From Photobacterium aquae (GTDB taxonomy: Bacteria; Pseudomonadota; Gammaproteobacteria; Enterobacterales; Vibrionaceae), in assembly GCF_001029445.1 (NCBI RefSeq), contig NZ_LDOT01000006.1:1-64000 (forward strand): a DNA stretch of 64,000 nucleotides. Reading direction: 5' to 3'. The position numbers and the translations under genes are program-made. Under the pieces are notes generated by a model, which saw only the letters and a program-made list of their open reading frames with translations, was not told the DNA's origin and searched no databases. This document shows positions 16,987-26,940 of this stretch, in pieces. Position 1 is the first letter of the stretch, and every line of letters begins with the position of its first letter.

Positions 16987-17988
16987 ATGGCACTGAAAAT
17001 CGGTATTAACGGGTTTGGTCGAATTGGTCGTTTGGCACTGCGGGCTGCTTTTGACTGGCAGGATGTTGAATTTGTCCAGATTAACGATGTTGCGGGAGAT
17101 GCCCATACGCTGGCGCACTTGCTTGAGTTTGATTCGGTACAAGGGCGTTGGCACCATGCCGTTACATCGCAAGGCGATACGATGACAATTGACGGCAAGT
17201 CGATCCGTTGCACGCAAGAGCGCGATATTGATGCTGTTGATTGGTCACAGTGTGATGTGGTTCTTGAAGCAACGGGAGTTCATCGCCAGACTGTGTTTCT
17301 GAACAAGTATCTTGTGCAGGGGGTTAAGCGCGTGGTTGTTTCGGCTCCCGTCAAGGAAGAAGGGGTATTGAACGTTGTCGTTGGCGTCAACGATCACCTA
17401 TTTGATGCACAGCAGCACAAGATTGTCACCGCTGCATCCTGTACGACAAACTGTATTGCACCGGTCGTAAAGGTCATCCAAGAGAAATTCGGTATTGAGC
17501 AGGCATCGTTCACGACCATTCACGATTTAACCAATACCCAGACAATTTTGGATGCGCCGCACAAGGATCTGCGTCGGGCACGCGCTTGTGGGATGAGTCT
17601 GATCCCGACCACGACAGGTTCAGCAAAGGCAATTATTGAAATTTTCCCTGAGCTTGAAGGCAAGATTAACGGCCATGCGGTACGTGTTCCTCTTGCTAAT
17701 GCCTCGCTGACTGACATTATTTTTGATGTGAGCCGTGATGTAACGGCAGAGGAAATCAATGCGGCGTTGCAGGAAGCGGCCGAGGGTGAGTTATCAGGGA
17801 TTCTGGGCTACGAAGATCGTCCGTTGGTTTCCATTGATTATAAAGGCGATCAGCGTTCGACGGTGGTTGATGCGCTGTCTACCATGGTTGTTAATAATCG
17901 CATGGTCAAGGTGTACGCGTGGTATGACAATGAAATGGGCTATGCCACCCGTACCGCCGAGTTGATCCGCAAGGTCGGGTTGGCGTAA
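16987..17988 (+). CDS. ArsJ-associated glyceraldehyde-3-phosphate dehydrogenase
   Basis: 333 residues, type-I GAPDH. The NAD motif INGFGRIGR is at 6-14 and the catalytic Cys152 in ASCTTNC. The position directly before arsJ identifies it as the arsenic-resistance paralogue: with arsenate as cosubstrate it makes 1-arseno-3-phosphoglycerate, which ArsJ exports. The real start is ATG 16987, with AGGGGTGA 6-7 bases upstream; an in-frame GTG at 16981 overlaps that site. It is preceded by ArsR operator 2. Glycolytic use cannot be excluded, but the context argues for a dedicated role. Confidence 0.93.
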   Translation: MALKIGINGFGRIGRLALRAAFDWQDVEFVQINDVAGDAHTLAHLLEFDSVQGRWHHAVTSQGDTMTIDGKSIRCTQERDIDAVDWSQCDVVLEATGVHRQTVFLNKYLVQGVKRVVVSAPVKEEGVLNVVVGVNDHLFDAQQHKIVTAASCTTNCIAPVVKVIQEKFGIEQASFTTIHDLTNTQTILDAPHKDLRRARACGMSLIPTTTGSAKAIIEIFPELEGKINGHAVRVPLANASLTDIIFDVSRDVTAEEINAALQEAAEGELSGILGYEDRPLVSIDYKGDQRSTVVDALSTMVVNNRMVKVYAWYDNEMGYATRTAELIRKVGLA

Positions 17989-18051
17989 GAGGTACTGAGC
18001 TGGTCGCAATAAGGCGGCCAGCTTGTTTAAGAGTGAATCGGGCTTACAGGT

Positions 18052-19272
18052 ATGATTGCTGCTATATCGAACCTTTCTAAGGATGTCCGCCAGTACATGC
18101 TGGTGACGTTTAATTACTGGAATTTTACGATTACTGACGGTGCATTGAGGATGCTGGTGGTGTTGCATTTCCATCAGCTTGGCTATACCTCGTTGGAAAT
18201 CGCCTCTTTGTTTTTGTTCTATGAATTTTTTGGCGTTGTGACCAATTTGATAGGTGGTTGGCTCGGTGCCAAGCTAGGCCTGAACCGAACAATGAACATT
18301 GGTTTGGGGATGCAGGTGATTGCTTTGCTTATGCTGGCGGTGCCTTCGACCATGCTGACGGTGCCTTGGGTGATGTTGGCTCAGGCGATGTCGGGTATTG
18401 CGAAAGACCTCAATAAAATGAGTGCTAAAAGCGCGATCAAGACGTTAGTGCCCAATGAGCAGCAGGGGGCATTGTACAAGTGGATCGCGATTTTGACCGG
18501 TTCGAAAAATGCGCTGAAAGGGACCGGTTTTTTCCTTGGTGGTTTGTTGTTGGCAGTTATTGGCTTCAAAGGAGCCGTTGTTGCTATGGCTGCAGTGCTG
18601 TTTGTTGTGTTGATCCTGAGCCTGATGTGGCTTGAGAAAGACATGGGGAAAGCCAAGCAAAAGATTAAGTTTTCACAGATATTTTCAAAAAGTAGCAGTA
18701 TCAACATTCTCTCTGCGGCCAGGATGTTTTTGTTTGGGGCACGCGATGTTTGGTTTGTGGTGGCATTGCCGCTTTACTTAAGCCAGGTCTTTAATTGGGA
18801 TCATTTAATGGTAGGGGGCTTCCTTGCCACTTGGGTGATTGCCTATGGTTTGGTACAGGGATTTGCACCGCGGATCACAGGTAAAGCCAAAGGCGTTGTT
18901 CCTGATGGGCGTGCAGCTATGGTATGGGCTGGTGGCCTGGCGGTTGTTACTGCGGTGATAGCTTTGGGGATAGGCTATCAATGGCAGCCGCAGTTGATGA
19001 TTGTGATTGGCCTGTTGGTGTTTGGTGCTATTTTTGCCGTAAATTCTTCGTTGCATTCCTACCTGATTGTTAGCTATGCCAAAGATGACGGTGTGTCGCT
19101 GGATGTCGGCTTCTATTATATGGCTAATGCCATGGGACGCTTGATCGGCACCATCTTGTCTGGATTGATTTACCAGCAGTATGGGCTTGCGGCATGTTTG
19201 TGGGTCTCTTTTGCCTTTTTGGCGGCAACGACGTTGATTTCGATTAAGTTACCCGCCCATCCCAAATCATAA
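18052..19272 (+). CDS. arsJ: Organoarsenical efflux MFS permease ArsJ
   Basis: 406 residues, major facilitator with about 11-12 membrane segments. The N-terminal region DVRQYMLVTFNYWNFTITDG matches ArsJ, which exports 1-arseno-3-phosphoglycerate; the product then breaks down outside to arsenate. It lies 63 bp after GAPDH with a small hairpin (AGCTGG/CCAGCT) between. Together with the ArsC-ArsR fusion it gives two arsenate routes, reduction and organoarsenical export, although no arsenite pump (ArsB/Acr3) is visible in the window. Confidence 0.93.
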   Translation: MIAAISNLSKDVRQYMLVTFNYWNFTITDGALRMLVVLHFHQLGYTSLEIASLFLFYEFFGVVTNLIGGWLGAKLGLNRTMNIGLGMQVIALLMLAVPSTMLTVPWVMLAQAMSGIAKDLNKMSAKSAIKTLVPNEQQGALYKWIAILTGSKNALKGTGFFLGGLLLAVIGFKGAVVAMAAVLFVVLILSLMWLEKDMGKAKQKIKFSQIFSKSSSINILSAARMFLFGARDVWFVVALPLYLSQVFNWDHLMVGGFLATWVIAYGLVQGFAPRITGKAKGVVPDGRAAMVWAGGLAVVTAVIALGIGYQWQPQLMIVIGLLVFGAIFAVNSSLHSYLIVSYAKDDGVSLDVGFYYMANAMGRLIGTILSGLIYQQYGLAACLWVSFAFLAATTLISIKLPAHPKS

Positions 19273-19346
19273 TTGTGAGGTGTTGGTGTTTTTGCCAACG
19301 CCTTACTCCAGTATGATATCGCTCCGATAATGGAGGATAAGCGTTC

Positions 19347-19994
19347 ATGCAGGCAGTATGTTTTGATTTTGATGGAACTCTGGTTGATTCAGAGGTTTTC
19401 CATGCTGGTAATTGGAGCCAGTATTTTGCCCGTTATGGGGTTGAAGTGAGCCCTGCTGATTTTTTGAAGGAGTTTGCAGGGGTGCCGTGGGAGAAAGTGG
19501 CGGCAGCTTTCCATGAGGCACATGGTTTGGCACATTGCCCGACAATTACCGTTCGTGACATGGAGGCCTTGACCTTTGATGCGCTTGTGGCGGGGTTGAT
19601 GCCGGTACGCCCTGGGGCTGAGGATATGATAAAGCAACTGCACGGGAGTTTACCGCTGGCGGTTGTGACTGGGGCACCAAGGCATTATGTTGAAGGTATT
19701 CTCGGTAAGTTGGGTTGGCTAGCATATTTTGACCACATAGTGTGCGGAGAAGATGTGATTTCAAATAAACCGTCACCAGATATTTACCTATTAGCCTGTG
19801 AACGGTTAGGATTACCGACAGATAAAGTGGTGGCGATTGAAGACAGTGAAACCGGCGCCCAGTCAGCACATTCTGCGGGGCTGCGCTTGGTTGTTGTCAA
19901 TGATCTACACTCGGTAGGGGTAGGCAAAACAAATTACCGCTATCCAACGCTAACGCACGCATCACAACATCAGTCAGACTGGCTGGTGGCTTAA
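19347..19994 (+). CDS. HAD-superfamily phosphatase (beta-phosphoglucomutase-like)
   Basis: 215 residues. Motif I DFDGTLVDSE at 7-16, motif II VVTGAP near 111, motif III lysine in SNKPSPDIY near 144, and motif IV VAIEDSETG near 160 are all intact. A cap domain between motifs I and II makes it a subclass-I HAD, similar to small sugar-phosphate phosphatases. The Shine-Dalgarno GGAGG is strong. It is followed 15 bp later by a small gene in the same direction. It follows arsJ by 74 bp without a clear terminator, but I see no functional link to arsenic. Confidence 0.85.
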   Translation: MQAVCFDFDGTLVDSEVFHAGNWSQYFARYGVEVSPADFLKEFAGVPWEKVAAAFHEAHGLAHCPTITVRDMEALTFDALVAGLMPVRPGAEDMIKQLHGSLPLAVVTGAPRHYVEGILGKLGWLAYFDHIVCGEDVISNKPSPDIYLLACERLGLPTDKVVAIEDSETGAQSAHSAGLRLVVVNDLHSVGVGKTNYRYPTLTHASQHQSDWLVA

Positions 19995-20009
19995 ACGAAA
20001 GGCACTAAC

Positions 20010-20276
20010 ATGCAAGATGAAGATATCATGACTGGCGAGATGCTGGTTGAGACAGTAGAAAACCAGTTGGCAGACGGTAACCCAATTCAGGTAAAAGAAA
20101 CCTTGATGCGTCTAATGATGACAGGTACCCCACGCGAAGAAGCCATTGAGATGATTGCTTGTGCATTGTCGGTTGAGGTCTTTGATGTGGTAAAGAATGG
20201 TGGGAGCTTTGATCTTAAGCGATATGCTGAGAACCTGTCTGCTTTGCCGGATATGCCATGGGAATTTGAAGATTAA
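20010..20276 (+). CDS. Small acidic conserved-type protein of unknown function
   Basis: 88 residues, acidic, predicted helical, with no signal peptide. It includes QVKETLMRLMMTGTPREEA (near 30-48) and ends in DMPWEFED. It lies 15 bp after the HAD gene with AAAGG before the ATG, and a strong terminator follows, so it forms a two-gene operon with the HAD phosphatase. I do not recognise the family. Confidence 0.75.
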   Translation: MQDEDIMTGEMLVETVENQLADGNPIQVKETLMRLMMTGTPREEAIEMIACALSVEVFDVVKNGGSFDLKRYAENLSALPDMPWEFED

Positions 20277-20317
20277 TCTTCATTGCTGCTCCTAAAAGGA
20301 ATATCTAGGAACGATCC

Positions 20318-20342
20318 AAAAGCCACGTGATGTGGCTTTTTT
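20318..20342 (+). terminator. Terminator of the HAD operon
   Basis: 9-bp stem AAAAGCCAC/GTGGCTTTT (20318-20326 with 20332-20340), then T residues. Confidence 0.9.
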
Positions 20343-20758
20343 GTTGCGCGTGTGTTGGCGACTTGAGCGGTTTATATAGGCTCTGCGCAATTATCCACTG
20401 CTAGATTTAGTTATTTCTTCTGATTGTTAGAATATTCCCTCCCTTTGGATGCATAAATTTACGTGCATCACGATATTGATACGGTGTTTGTGCTGTATTT
20501 TCTAGTGTCAGATTTTGGTGTGTTACAGTATTGGTAGTCTAATACACCGCCGATATTGTCCTTTTTAGCTTTCTAATCTGATTTTGATTCTTTGCGTAGT
20601 GATATTGTGTGTGACGACGATCATGAAAGGAGTCATGTCCTGCCAAATAAGATATTCTTGGTTTCTCATGTTGTCATATTGTTAAAATTCAGTGGCACAT
20701 TCCAAGGTTTTTTATTTATCGTGTAGATAAGGTTTAATCATTCAGTAGGGAATAGGAA
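20343..20758 (+). other. Upstream region of alanine dehydrogenase
   Basis: About 415 AT-rich bases without a gene. This length is large for one promoter and would suit several sites for an Lrp-type regulator, which commonly controls ald genes, but I cannot point to a specific box. Confidence 0.4.
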
Positions 20759-21874
20759 ATGATTATTGGTGTACCAAAGGAAATCAAGGTCCATGAATAC
20801 CGTGTGGGTATGGTTCCGGCATCAGTCTGCGAAGCCGTTGCCCATGGCCATAAAGTGTATGTTGAATCCAACGCTGGGGTGGGTATTGGGTTTAGTGATC
20901 AAGACTATATTGAGGCTGGTGCTCAGATCCTTTCAACCGCAGAGGCTGTTTTTGCCGAATCGGATATGATCGTAAAGGTCAAGGAGCCGCAGGCGAAAGA
21001 ATGCAGGATGCTGCGCGACGGGCAGCTTCTCTTTACGTATCTGCATCTTGCCCCAGATCCAGAGCAGACACATGCCCTGATGGAAAGCAAAGCCATTTGT
21101 ATTGCCTATGAAACCGTTACAGATGAGCATGGTCGTTTGCCATTGTTGGCCCCTATGTCTGAAGTGGCAGGGCGGATGTCGATCCAAGCTGGTGCTTTTT
21201 CTTTGGAAAAATCCAGAGGGGGTAGCGGTATGTTGCTTGGTGGGGTGCCGGGGGTCGAGCCTGCCAATGTCGTGATTATCGGTGGTGGTGTCGTGGGGGC
21301 TAATGCAGCGCAAATAGCGGTTGGCATGCGTGCCAATGTTGTTGTATTAGACCGTAATATCGATGTGCTTCGCCAGCTTGATAACCAATTTGCAGGTAAG
21401 GTTCGGTGTGTGTATTCCACCCAAGACGCGATCGAGAAGCATGTGTTGGAAGCTGATTTGGTGATTGGTGGGGTACTGGTGGCTGGAGCTGCGGCCCCTA
21501 AATTGGTGACGGCTGAGATGGTAAGAATGATGAAGCCTGGATCGGCCATCGTTGATGTTGCGATTGATCAGGGGGGATGTGTTGAGACATCGCATCCGAC
21601 AACACACAGCGATCCGACCTACATTGTTGATAATGTAGTGCATTATTGTGTTGCCAATATGCCGGGAGCGGTTGCTCGAACATCGACTTTTGCCCTTAAC
21701 AATGTCACATTGCCGTATATTCTCACCTTAGCGGACAAAGGTTACAAAGCAGCTCTGAAAGAAGATAAGTATTTGATGAAAGGTTTGAATGTTTATCAAG
21801 GGAAAATAACTTGCGAGCAAGTATCTATGGCATTGAACCTTCCCTACCATGATCCATATAAAATAATTGTCTGA
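20759..21874 (+). CDS. ald: Alanine dehydrogenase
   Basis: 371 residues, the usual length. It catalyses NAD-dependent interconversion of L-alanine and pyruvate plus ammonia. The N-terminal signature MIIGVPKEIKVHEYRVG contains the substrate-binding Arg; the catalytic Lys is in MIVKVKEPQ (about 74) and the His in TYLHLAPD (about 96). The nucleotide fold shows VIIGGGVVGANAA near 172. The Shine-Dalgarno AGGAA lies directly before the ATG. It is monocistronic, bounded by terminators. Confidence 0.95.
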   Translation: MIIGVPKEIKVHEYRVGMVPASVCEAVAHGHKVYVESNAGVGIGFSDQDYIEAGAQILSTAEAVFAESDMIVKVKEPQAKECRMLRDGQLLFTYLHLAPDPEQTHALMESKAICIAYETVTDEHGRLPLLAPMSEVAGRMSIQAGAFSLEKSRGGSGMLLGGVPGVEPANVVIIGGGVVGANAAQIAVGMRANVVVLDRNIDVLRQLDNQFAGKVRCVYSTQDAIEKHVLEADLVIGGVLVAGAAAPKLVTAEMVRMMKPGSAIVDVAIDQGGCVETSHPTTHSDPTYIVDNVVHYCVANMPGAVARTSTFALNNVTLPYILTLADKGYKAALKEDKYLMKGLNVYQGKITCEQVSMALNLPYHDPYKIIV

Positions 21875-21886
21875 TTTATTGAGAAT

Positions 21887-21913
21887 AAAAGCCCCGACGA
21901 AGGGGCTTTTTAT
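21887..21913 (+). terminator. Terminator of ald
   Basis: 9-bp stem AAAAGCCCC/GGGGCTTTT (21887-21895 with 21902-21910), then T-rich sequence. Confidence 0.9.
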
Positions 21914-22026
21914 TATTTGTTTTGTGACCGGTAAATAAATACAGAAGATATATTTTAACTAAGGTATTGATTTGTAATTAGTGAATGTATCTATGTATAT
22001 TTATATTAAACGTCATGTCTTATTAA

Positions 22027-22674
22027 TTAGGCGCGTGCGTAAATAACGCTGCCACCTTTGATGGTATCAATAATTTGTCTTGCTAGTTTTGTCGGTAATG
22101 CTGGGCATCCCCAACTGCGTCCCAAGTAACCATTACGACGGATGAAAGATTCGTTGGCATAGTCTGCGCCGTGAACAACAATATAGCGACGGCGAGCATT
22201 GTCATTGATGCCCGGGGTCATGCCGTCAAGTCGCAGTGAGTAACCGTTTCCGCCGTAATAGGTGCTGTCCGTTAGGAATGTTCCCAATGATGTTTGGCGT
22301 GAATTGACGATGTTCGAAAAGCGGGTTGATGTTTTGCCACCGCTATTGACGCCGTGGGAGACATAGGTGTTGTAAACCAATTTGTTTCTTTTAAGATCAA
22401 TGACATAAAATCTCTTTTGGGTCGATGGTTTACTGTAGTCGATGATCGTCAAAAGCTGTTTCTTGCGCTTTGGGGTATTGTAATAGGCCTGATAGCCTTC
22501 ATTAAATACTTTAAAATCAATAACTCCCTTTAAATTGGCCTTTTTATAAACATCCTTGGCTAGCAGGTCACTTTTATTATGCTTGGTATAGGTGTAGTGG
22601 CTAATGACGCTGGCAGAAGCGTACATTGGCATGGCAATCAATGAGAGTGCCAATACAAGAAGTACTTTTTTCAT
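22027..22674 (-). CDS. Murein L,D-transpeptidase catalytic-domain protein (YkuD_2 type)
   Basis: 215 residues from ATG 22674 (TTTAGGGA just upstream; an in-frame TTG at 22692 is weaker). A signal peptide of about 20 residues ends near ASAS. The catalytic stretch is VVHGADY, then GYLGRSWGCPAL with Cys190, the YkuD_2 variant of the L,D-transpeptidase active site. It is expected in the periplasm, acting on peptidoglycan cross-links or anchoring. It is monocistronic and convergent with ald. Confidence 0.88.
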   Translation of the reverse strand: MKKVLLVLALSLIAMPMYASASVISHYTYTKHNKSDLLAKDVYKKANLKGVIDFKVFNEGYQAYYNTPKRKKQLLTIIDYSKPSTQKRFYVIDLKRNKLVYNTYVSHGVNSGGKTSTRFSNIVNSRQTSLGTFLTDSTYYGGNGYSLRLDGMTPGINDNARRRYIVVHGADYANESFIRRNGYLGRSWGCPALPTKLARQIIDTIKGGSVIYARA

Positions 22675-23086
22675 TGTCCCTAAATTGATCAAAATTGAAG
22701 TTAGTAATTGAGTGGCGTGACTTTAGCATAAAAATTTCATTGTTTTACTTTTGTAGAAAAGCAAGGCTGATGGGGATTAGCATTAAAAAACAGGATTTAT
22801 TTAATGAGCGACAAGAAAAAATGGTTTAATGACAGTAAATTAAATTGAATTGTATTTTTTATTAATAAAAATATTCAAGTTTGTCTGTGGTGCATTGATA
22901 AATTGAAAGTTGTGATTTTTGATAAAGTAACTTGCTGTTTGGGATATAAAAAAGTGGCATCACATTTTGTAATAATAGAATTATCATAAAAATGACTGAT
23001 TGGTTGTTTTTTGTCCATCAAGTTACGATATCTTGCTTGGAAGTTGGTTGAAAAAGCATCGCTGTTGGTGAGGGGGCTGACATATA
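22675..23086. other. AT-rich gap between the chitinase terminator and the L,D-transpeptidase
   Basis: About 410 bases, very AT-rich, with many A and T runs. It must contain the minus-strand promoter of the L,D-transpeptidase. No gene or clear palindrome was seen. Confidence 0.5.
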
Positions 23087-23114
23087 GAAAAGCGCAGGCC
23101 GGAGGCCTGCGCTT
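23087..23114 (-). terminator. Chitinase terminator
   Basis: Perfect 11-bp stem (23090-23100 with 23104-23114) and 3-base loop. The minus strand continues TTCTATATG. It lies 26 bases after the chitinase stop. Confidence 0.9.
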
Positions 23115-23139
23115 AATTTGGTATTACTGACGTTAGGGA

Positions 23140-26100
23140 TTAGATGTTACACACCTTAGTCCAGCTGCCATCGCTACCCGGTACAGAGCTTGTCCACCAG
23201 TTGGCTTTGTAAACAACGCCATCGTGGATCATCTTGTCGCCTTGGTTTGCGTGGCTAGGGTTACCGCCCCAGTCGCTTTGTGGCCAGTTAGGGTAAGTGT
23301 TAACACCGTTGGTGTCACAAGTACCGTCACCAGGGTTGCCACCGTCACCGCCACCAGGGTTGCCGCCGCCATTCAGGTCGCCGATTGGCAGATCTGGTTG
23401 CTCAGCAGCAAACGCGTACTCTTTACCGTTGATGGTTACAGAGTAGTTTGACGGGCCAGTGATTGGTAGGTAGTAAACCATATCAAGCACATAGGTGCCG
23501 CCAGCCGGTAGGTTCTTCCAACCTGGTAGGCTGAATGCTACGCGGTGCTTCTCGCCCTTCAGGCCGCCGATGTTGTTGGCAGCTGTATGGCCAGATGCAA
23601 TAACCTTCAAGCCACCGCCAGATTGATCTTTGGCGTTGTCAGGTGCTGAAGTTGGGATATCGAACTGGAATTCGGTACCGCCAGGGATTTCAGAGCCTGT
23701 GTTGTTGGTGAAGGTAATTTTCGGGTTGATTGGGTAGTTCTGGTCGCCCACTTTGAAGCCAGAAACATCAACGCTGATATCCAGTGCTTCTGTCGCAACG
23801 GCACCTGCCGCAATCTTGTTGCCGTAAGGTGTAGCAGACTTGAACTTGTCGTAGATGGCTTTGGTCATGGTGTTACCCATGTGGTATTCACCGTTGCCAG
23901 TCTTACAAGCAGCTTCTGTTGTATCGATAGAAGTACGGTTGCCGTTGGCATCTAGCACGTAACAGTTATAGTCACCGGCTAGTTCCCAGAACATGATGCC
24001 GCCGATTTCCTTGTCGATAATGTAATCAGCTTTAACGCTTACAGAGTCTTTATCTTCAGTTGATAGGAAGACTTTCTTCTGTGCGTTCCATAGCCAAGGT
24101 GCAACCGCGACGCTATCGTAGTGACGGTTGTACTTGCCCACTAGCTCGTAAGCTGGGTCAAGGGCAGGATCGACACCATAAGCCTTGTTGTAGCTACCGA
24201 AGATACCTTGAGCAAGGTTCATCGCGTGCCACATTGGGTTAGAGCCAGCGCCCATTTCATCGCCTGCAGCATTCTTGTCGTGCCATAGGTTGTCGATACC
24301 CATTGCGCCGTAGCCACAGTTGTTCTTCTGGCCTTCACCGGTACCTGGTGCACACTCAGCTTGGTTTGGAAGCGGAGCTTTACCCCATAGGCCGTTTTCA
24401 CCGCCATTTACGCTCTGCCAGCCACGGGTGTAGTAAGGAACACCGATGTTGATACGGCCAGCCTGCATAGAGCCACGGAAGTAGTGGTAAGCCCAGTCAG
24501 TGTTCAGGTAACCAATACCGCCATACTCTTTAGTGGTGTATACATCCCACATTGCCAATTCGGAGTCTTTACCTGTGTCGTAAAGGGCTGCGTTGTGGCC
24601 AACGTGTTCGTTCCATGCACCGTGTAGGTCGTAAGACATGATGTTGACATAGTCAAGGTACTGGGTCACATCAAAGTCTTCCATACCACGTAGCAGATAG
24701 CCTGATGATGGCGCTGCAATGGTCAGCATGTAGTGGATGCCGTCTTGTGCAGAAGCTGCATCCAACTTCTCACGAAGTACTTTCATCAACTCTTGGTAAG
24801 AGGCCCATAGGTAAGGACGGCGAGGTTCCATGAAGGCTTTGTCGTCTGGGTTACCCGCACCGGCCATTGAGGTTGGGTACTCATAGTCGATATCTAGACC
24901 GTCGAACTTGTACTTACGCATCATTTCAACAGCAGAGTCAGCAAACTTCTGGATACCTGCGTGGTTGATGCTGCCGTCAGCATTCGTTGTCATGGTGTAG
25001 AAGCCACCATCAGCAACGCGGTCGCCGTTTGGACCGAAGTGGCCGCCTGTTTCTGCCCAGCCACCGATAGAAATCAGAGTCTTAACATCATGCTTGGCTT
25101 TGTAGGTTGCAAGCGCACCGAAGTGGCCCTTGAAGCCTAGAGCTGGGTCAATTTCAACCCCCGGCCATTCTTGGCCTGTTGCAGCATTGCTCGGATCATT
25201 GACGTCGCCTACGTTAACCTTGCCGTCAGAACCGATGCTGACGAAAGCGTAGTTGATATGGGTCAGCTGTTCCCAAGGGATGTCATTCACAAGGTATTGA
25301 GTTTGTGGGTCATCGCTAGCACGCCAGCTGGTGAAGTAGCCGATCACACGGCGAGGGTGGTCGGCACCCATTTGCTCGCGGCCTTCTGCATCGTAAATTG
25401 TACAGTAAGGAACTTTCACGCCAGGAGTTTGGTATAGGCCATCTGGACGACAGTTGTCTACGATTGGGCCAGTGCCAGTTACCTTCAGCGAGGCTGCAGA
25501 AGAGTCGCCTGTTGCACCTAGGTTATCGGTTGCACGGGCGAAGAGTGATACGTTACCAGCAGCATCTGGAGTGTAGGTTGCCACATACGGTGCTTTGTTC
25601 GCGGTGTGGAAAACCTTGCCGTTGGCGAAGAATTCTACTTTGGCAACAGTGCCATCAGTATCGGCGGCATCCGCTGTTAGAGTGACGGCTGTGCCCACTT
25701 CTACTGTAGTGGCCGAAACGTTCAGAGATACCGTTGGCAGTTCGTTAGCAACGTCTTGAACATTGATGACAACAACTTGTTCTGAGGTTGCACCTTTGTC
25801 GTCAGTTGCAACTACTTTGATAGTTTGCTGACCTAGTACGGCTGTCCATTGTGCCGCGTATGGTGCTGCAGTGGCTGTATCAACTAGCGTACCGCCAACA
25901 AAGAACTCGACTTTGGCTACACTGCCATCGGCATCAGCGGCATCAACAGAAATGCTGACAATGTCACCAACGATAAACTGCTGGTTGCCTGAAGGGGAAG
26001 TGATCGACACGGTTGGCGCTTGGTTATCTGGATCCGGGCCGGGACCTGGGCCAGGGCCTGCACCGTCACACTGATCAACCAAGGTCCACTCCTGCCATGG

Positions 26101-26328
26101 GCCTGAGTGAGAGGATGGCGCATTGCCTTGTGTCCACCAGTTGGCTTTATAAACGTTGTTCGCTTCCTGAACTTGGGTGCCGGTAGTGTAAGCCTTGCTG
26201 CTATTCCACTCAGGGATAGCGCTACAGTCTATTGCAGCGTAGGCTTGAAACGACATCATGCAGCTAGCTGCAAGGGCAGAGAGTTTGAATACTCTTGAGG
26301 TTGCCTTTCCTTGTTTCAAGTATTTCAT
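23140..26328 (-). CDS. Secreted modular GH18 chitinase
   Basis: 1062 residues. Order: signal peptide (1 to about 31, ending QAYAA); chitin-binding domain, CBM5/12 type (33-88, with AYTTGTQV and YKANWWTQG); [11 protein letters not shown] linker; two Ig/PKD-like domains (about 107-195 and 199-285); GH18 catalytic domain (about 325-840) with DGLDIDYE at 476-483 (catalytic Glu483, helper Asp481); a ChiC-type beta domain (about 855-985); Gly-rich linker; second CBM5/12 (about 1000-1062). It hydrolyses chitin outside the cell, probably exported by type II secretion. AGGA lies 7 bases before the ATG. A perfect palindrome lies 83 bp upstream. It is monocistronic. Confidence 0.95.
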   Translation of the reverse strand: MKYLKQGKATSRVFKLSALAASCMMSFQAYAAIDCSAIPEWNSSKAYTTGTQVQEANNVYKANWWTQGNAPSSHSGPWQEWTLVDQCDGAGPGPGPGPDPDNQAPTVSITSPSGNQQFIVGDIVSISVDAADADGSVAKVEFFVGGTLVDTATAAPYAAQWTAVLGQQTIKVVATDDKGATSEQVVVINVQDVANELPTVSLNVSATTVEVGTAVTLTADAADTDGTVAKVEFFANGKVFHTANKAPYVATYTPDAAGNVSLFARATDNLGATGDSSAASLKVTGTGPIVDNCRPDGLYQTPGVKVPYCTIYDAEGREQMGADHPRRVIGYFTSWRASDDPQTQYLVNDIPWEQLTHINYAFVSIGSDGKVNVGDVNDPSNAATGQEWPGVEIDPALGFKGHFGALATYKAKHDVKTLISIGGWAETGGHFGPNGDRVADGGFYTMTTNADGSINHAGIQKFADSAVEMMRKYKFDGLDIDYEYPTSMAGAGNPDDKAFMEPRRPYLWASYQELMKVLREKLDAASAQDGIHYMLTIAAPSSGYLLRGMEDFDVTQYLDYVNIMSYDLHGAWNEHVGHNAALYDTGKDSELAMWDVYTTKEYGGIGYLNTDWAYHYFRGSMQAGRINIGVPYYTRGWQSVNGGENGLWGKAPLPNQAECAPGTGEGQKNNCGYGAMGIDNLWHDKNAAGDEMGAGSNPMWHAMNLAQGIFGSYNKAYGVDPALDPAYELVGKYNRHYDSVAVAPWLWNAQKKVFLSTEDKDSVSVKADYIIDKEIGGIMFWELAGDYNCYVLDANGNRTSIDTTEAACKTGNGEYHMGNTMTKAIYDKFKSATPYGNKIAAGAVATEALDISVDVSGFKVGDQNYPINPKITFTNNTGSEIPGGTEFQFDIPTSAPDNAKDQSGGGLKVIASGHTAANNIGGLKGEKHRVAFSLPGWKNLPAGGTYVLDMVYYLPITGPSNYSVTINGKEYAFAAEQPDLPIGDLNGGGNPGGGDGGNPGDGTCDTNGVNTYPNWPQSDWGGNPSHANQGDKMIHDGVVYKANWWTSSVPGSDGSWTKVCNI

Positions 26329-26410
26329 TGATAGTCCTTAACTTATTGAAATTAAGCAGAGTTACATTGTAACGGCATGCTTTTGCCTTTTGTTTTGCCG
26401 TGAAATAACT

Positions 26411-26432
26411 ATAGTTTTGATAGCAAAACTAT
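26411..26432. promoter_or_regulatory. Perfect palindrome upstream of the chitinase
   Basis: 9-bp arms ATAGTTTTG and CAAAACTAT separated by ATAG, 83 bp before the chitinase ATG. It is a good candidate operator for chitin or carbon regulation; the binding protein is unknown. Confidence 0.5.
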
Positions 26433-26639
26433 CACCGAGCATTGTTCAGATTTAGAAAACATATCGCAAAATATGGGTAAGAATTTGCAGAAGCCACAGG
26501 CTTATTTTGCACCGATAACGAATTTTTCTGGTGTAAGCAGAGCCCGATGAAGCACGATGGCTATGTCCGTCACTTATGCATCGATGGTGAAAGTAATTGC
26601 ATAATGTGACAGAGTTGACGTTAACAACTGTAAACCAGT

Positions 26640-26900
26640 GCATATTCAGGCGAATTAACTGAAGTTGCGCAGGACAGAATTGGGATGCAGATCAGTAAGT
26701 CACAAGGATAAGAGCTTGTTAATTTCGTCGTGTTAGGTGTCGTTATGGAGGGGGCGCGGGAAGAAAGAAGAGCACGCGGCGAGGTTATGAGTCTCTCACC
26801 GCGTTGGAGCGTATACCTTTTTCGCTTAGGTATATACCCATGCTCGTTCAAGATGCTCGTTTCAGCGAGTCGACCTTGAGTTTCATATCAGGGCGTCAGT
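26640..26900. repeat. Candidate dispersed intergenic repeat
   Basis: Within the 600-base gap between the chitinase and the yccT-like gene, this stretch is clearly richer in GC than its flanks and contains GGTATATACCC and a CTCG/CGAG hairpin (near 26850-26870). It reminds me of non-coding repeats scattered through Vibrionaceae genomes, which often yield spurious small ORFs. There is only one copy in this window, so the repeat nature is from memory. Confidence 0.35.
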
Positions 26901-26940
26901 TTGTAGATAGGGTATCTACACTAAGGCACTGAGAGGGGGA

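Noticed and set aside
16987-17988. Housekeeping glycolytic GAPDH
   Set aside because: It is followed directly by arsJ and preceded by an ArsR-type site, so a dedicated arsenic role is more likely.
20690-20710. Sigma-54 promoter before ald
   Set aside because: TGGCAC is present, but the -12 GC element at the correct spacing is missing.
26030-26065. Short tandem repeat (Gly-Pro codons) as a phase-variation site
   Set aside because: It is a normal proline-rich linker between chitinase domains and stays in frame; unit length is a multiple of three.
26621-26851. 76-codon minus-strand frame between chitinase and yccT-like gene
   Set aside because: It falls in the candidate dispersed repeat and has low-complexity translation; typical spurious product of such repeats.
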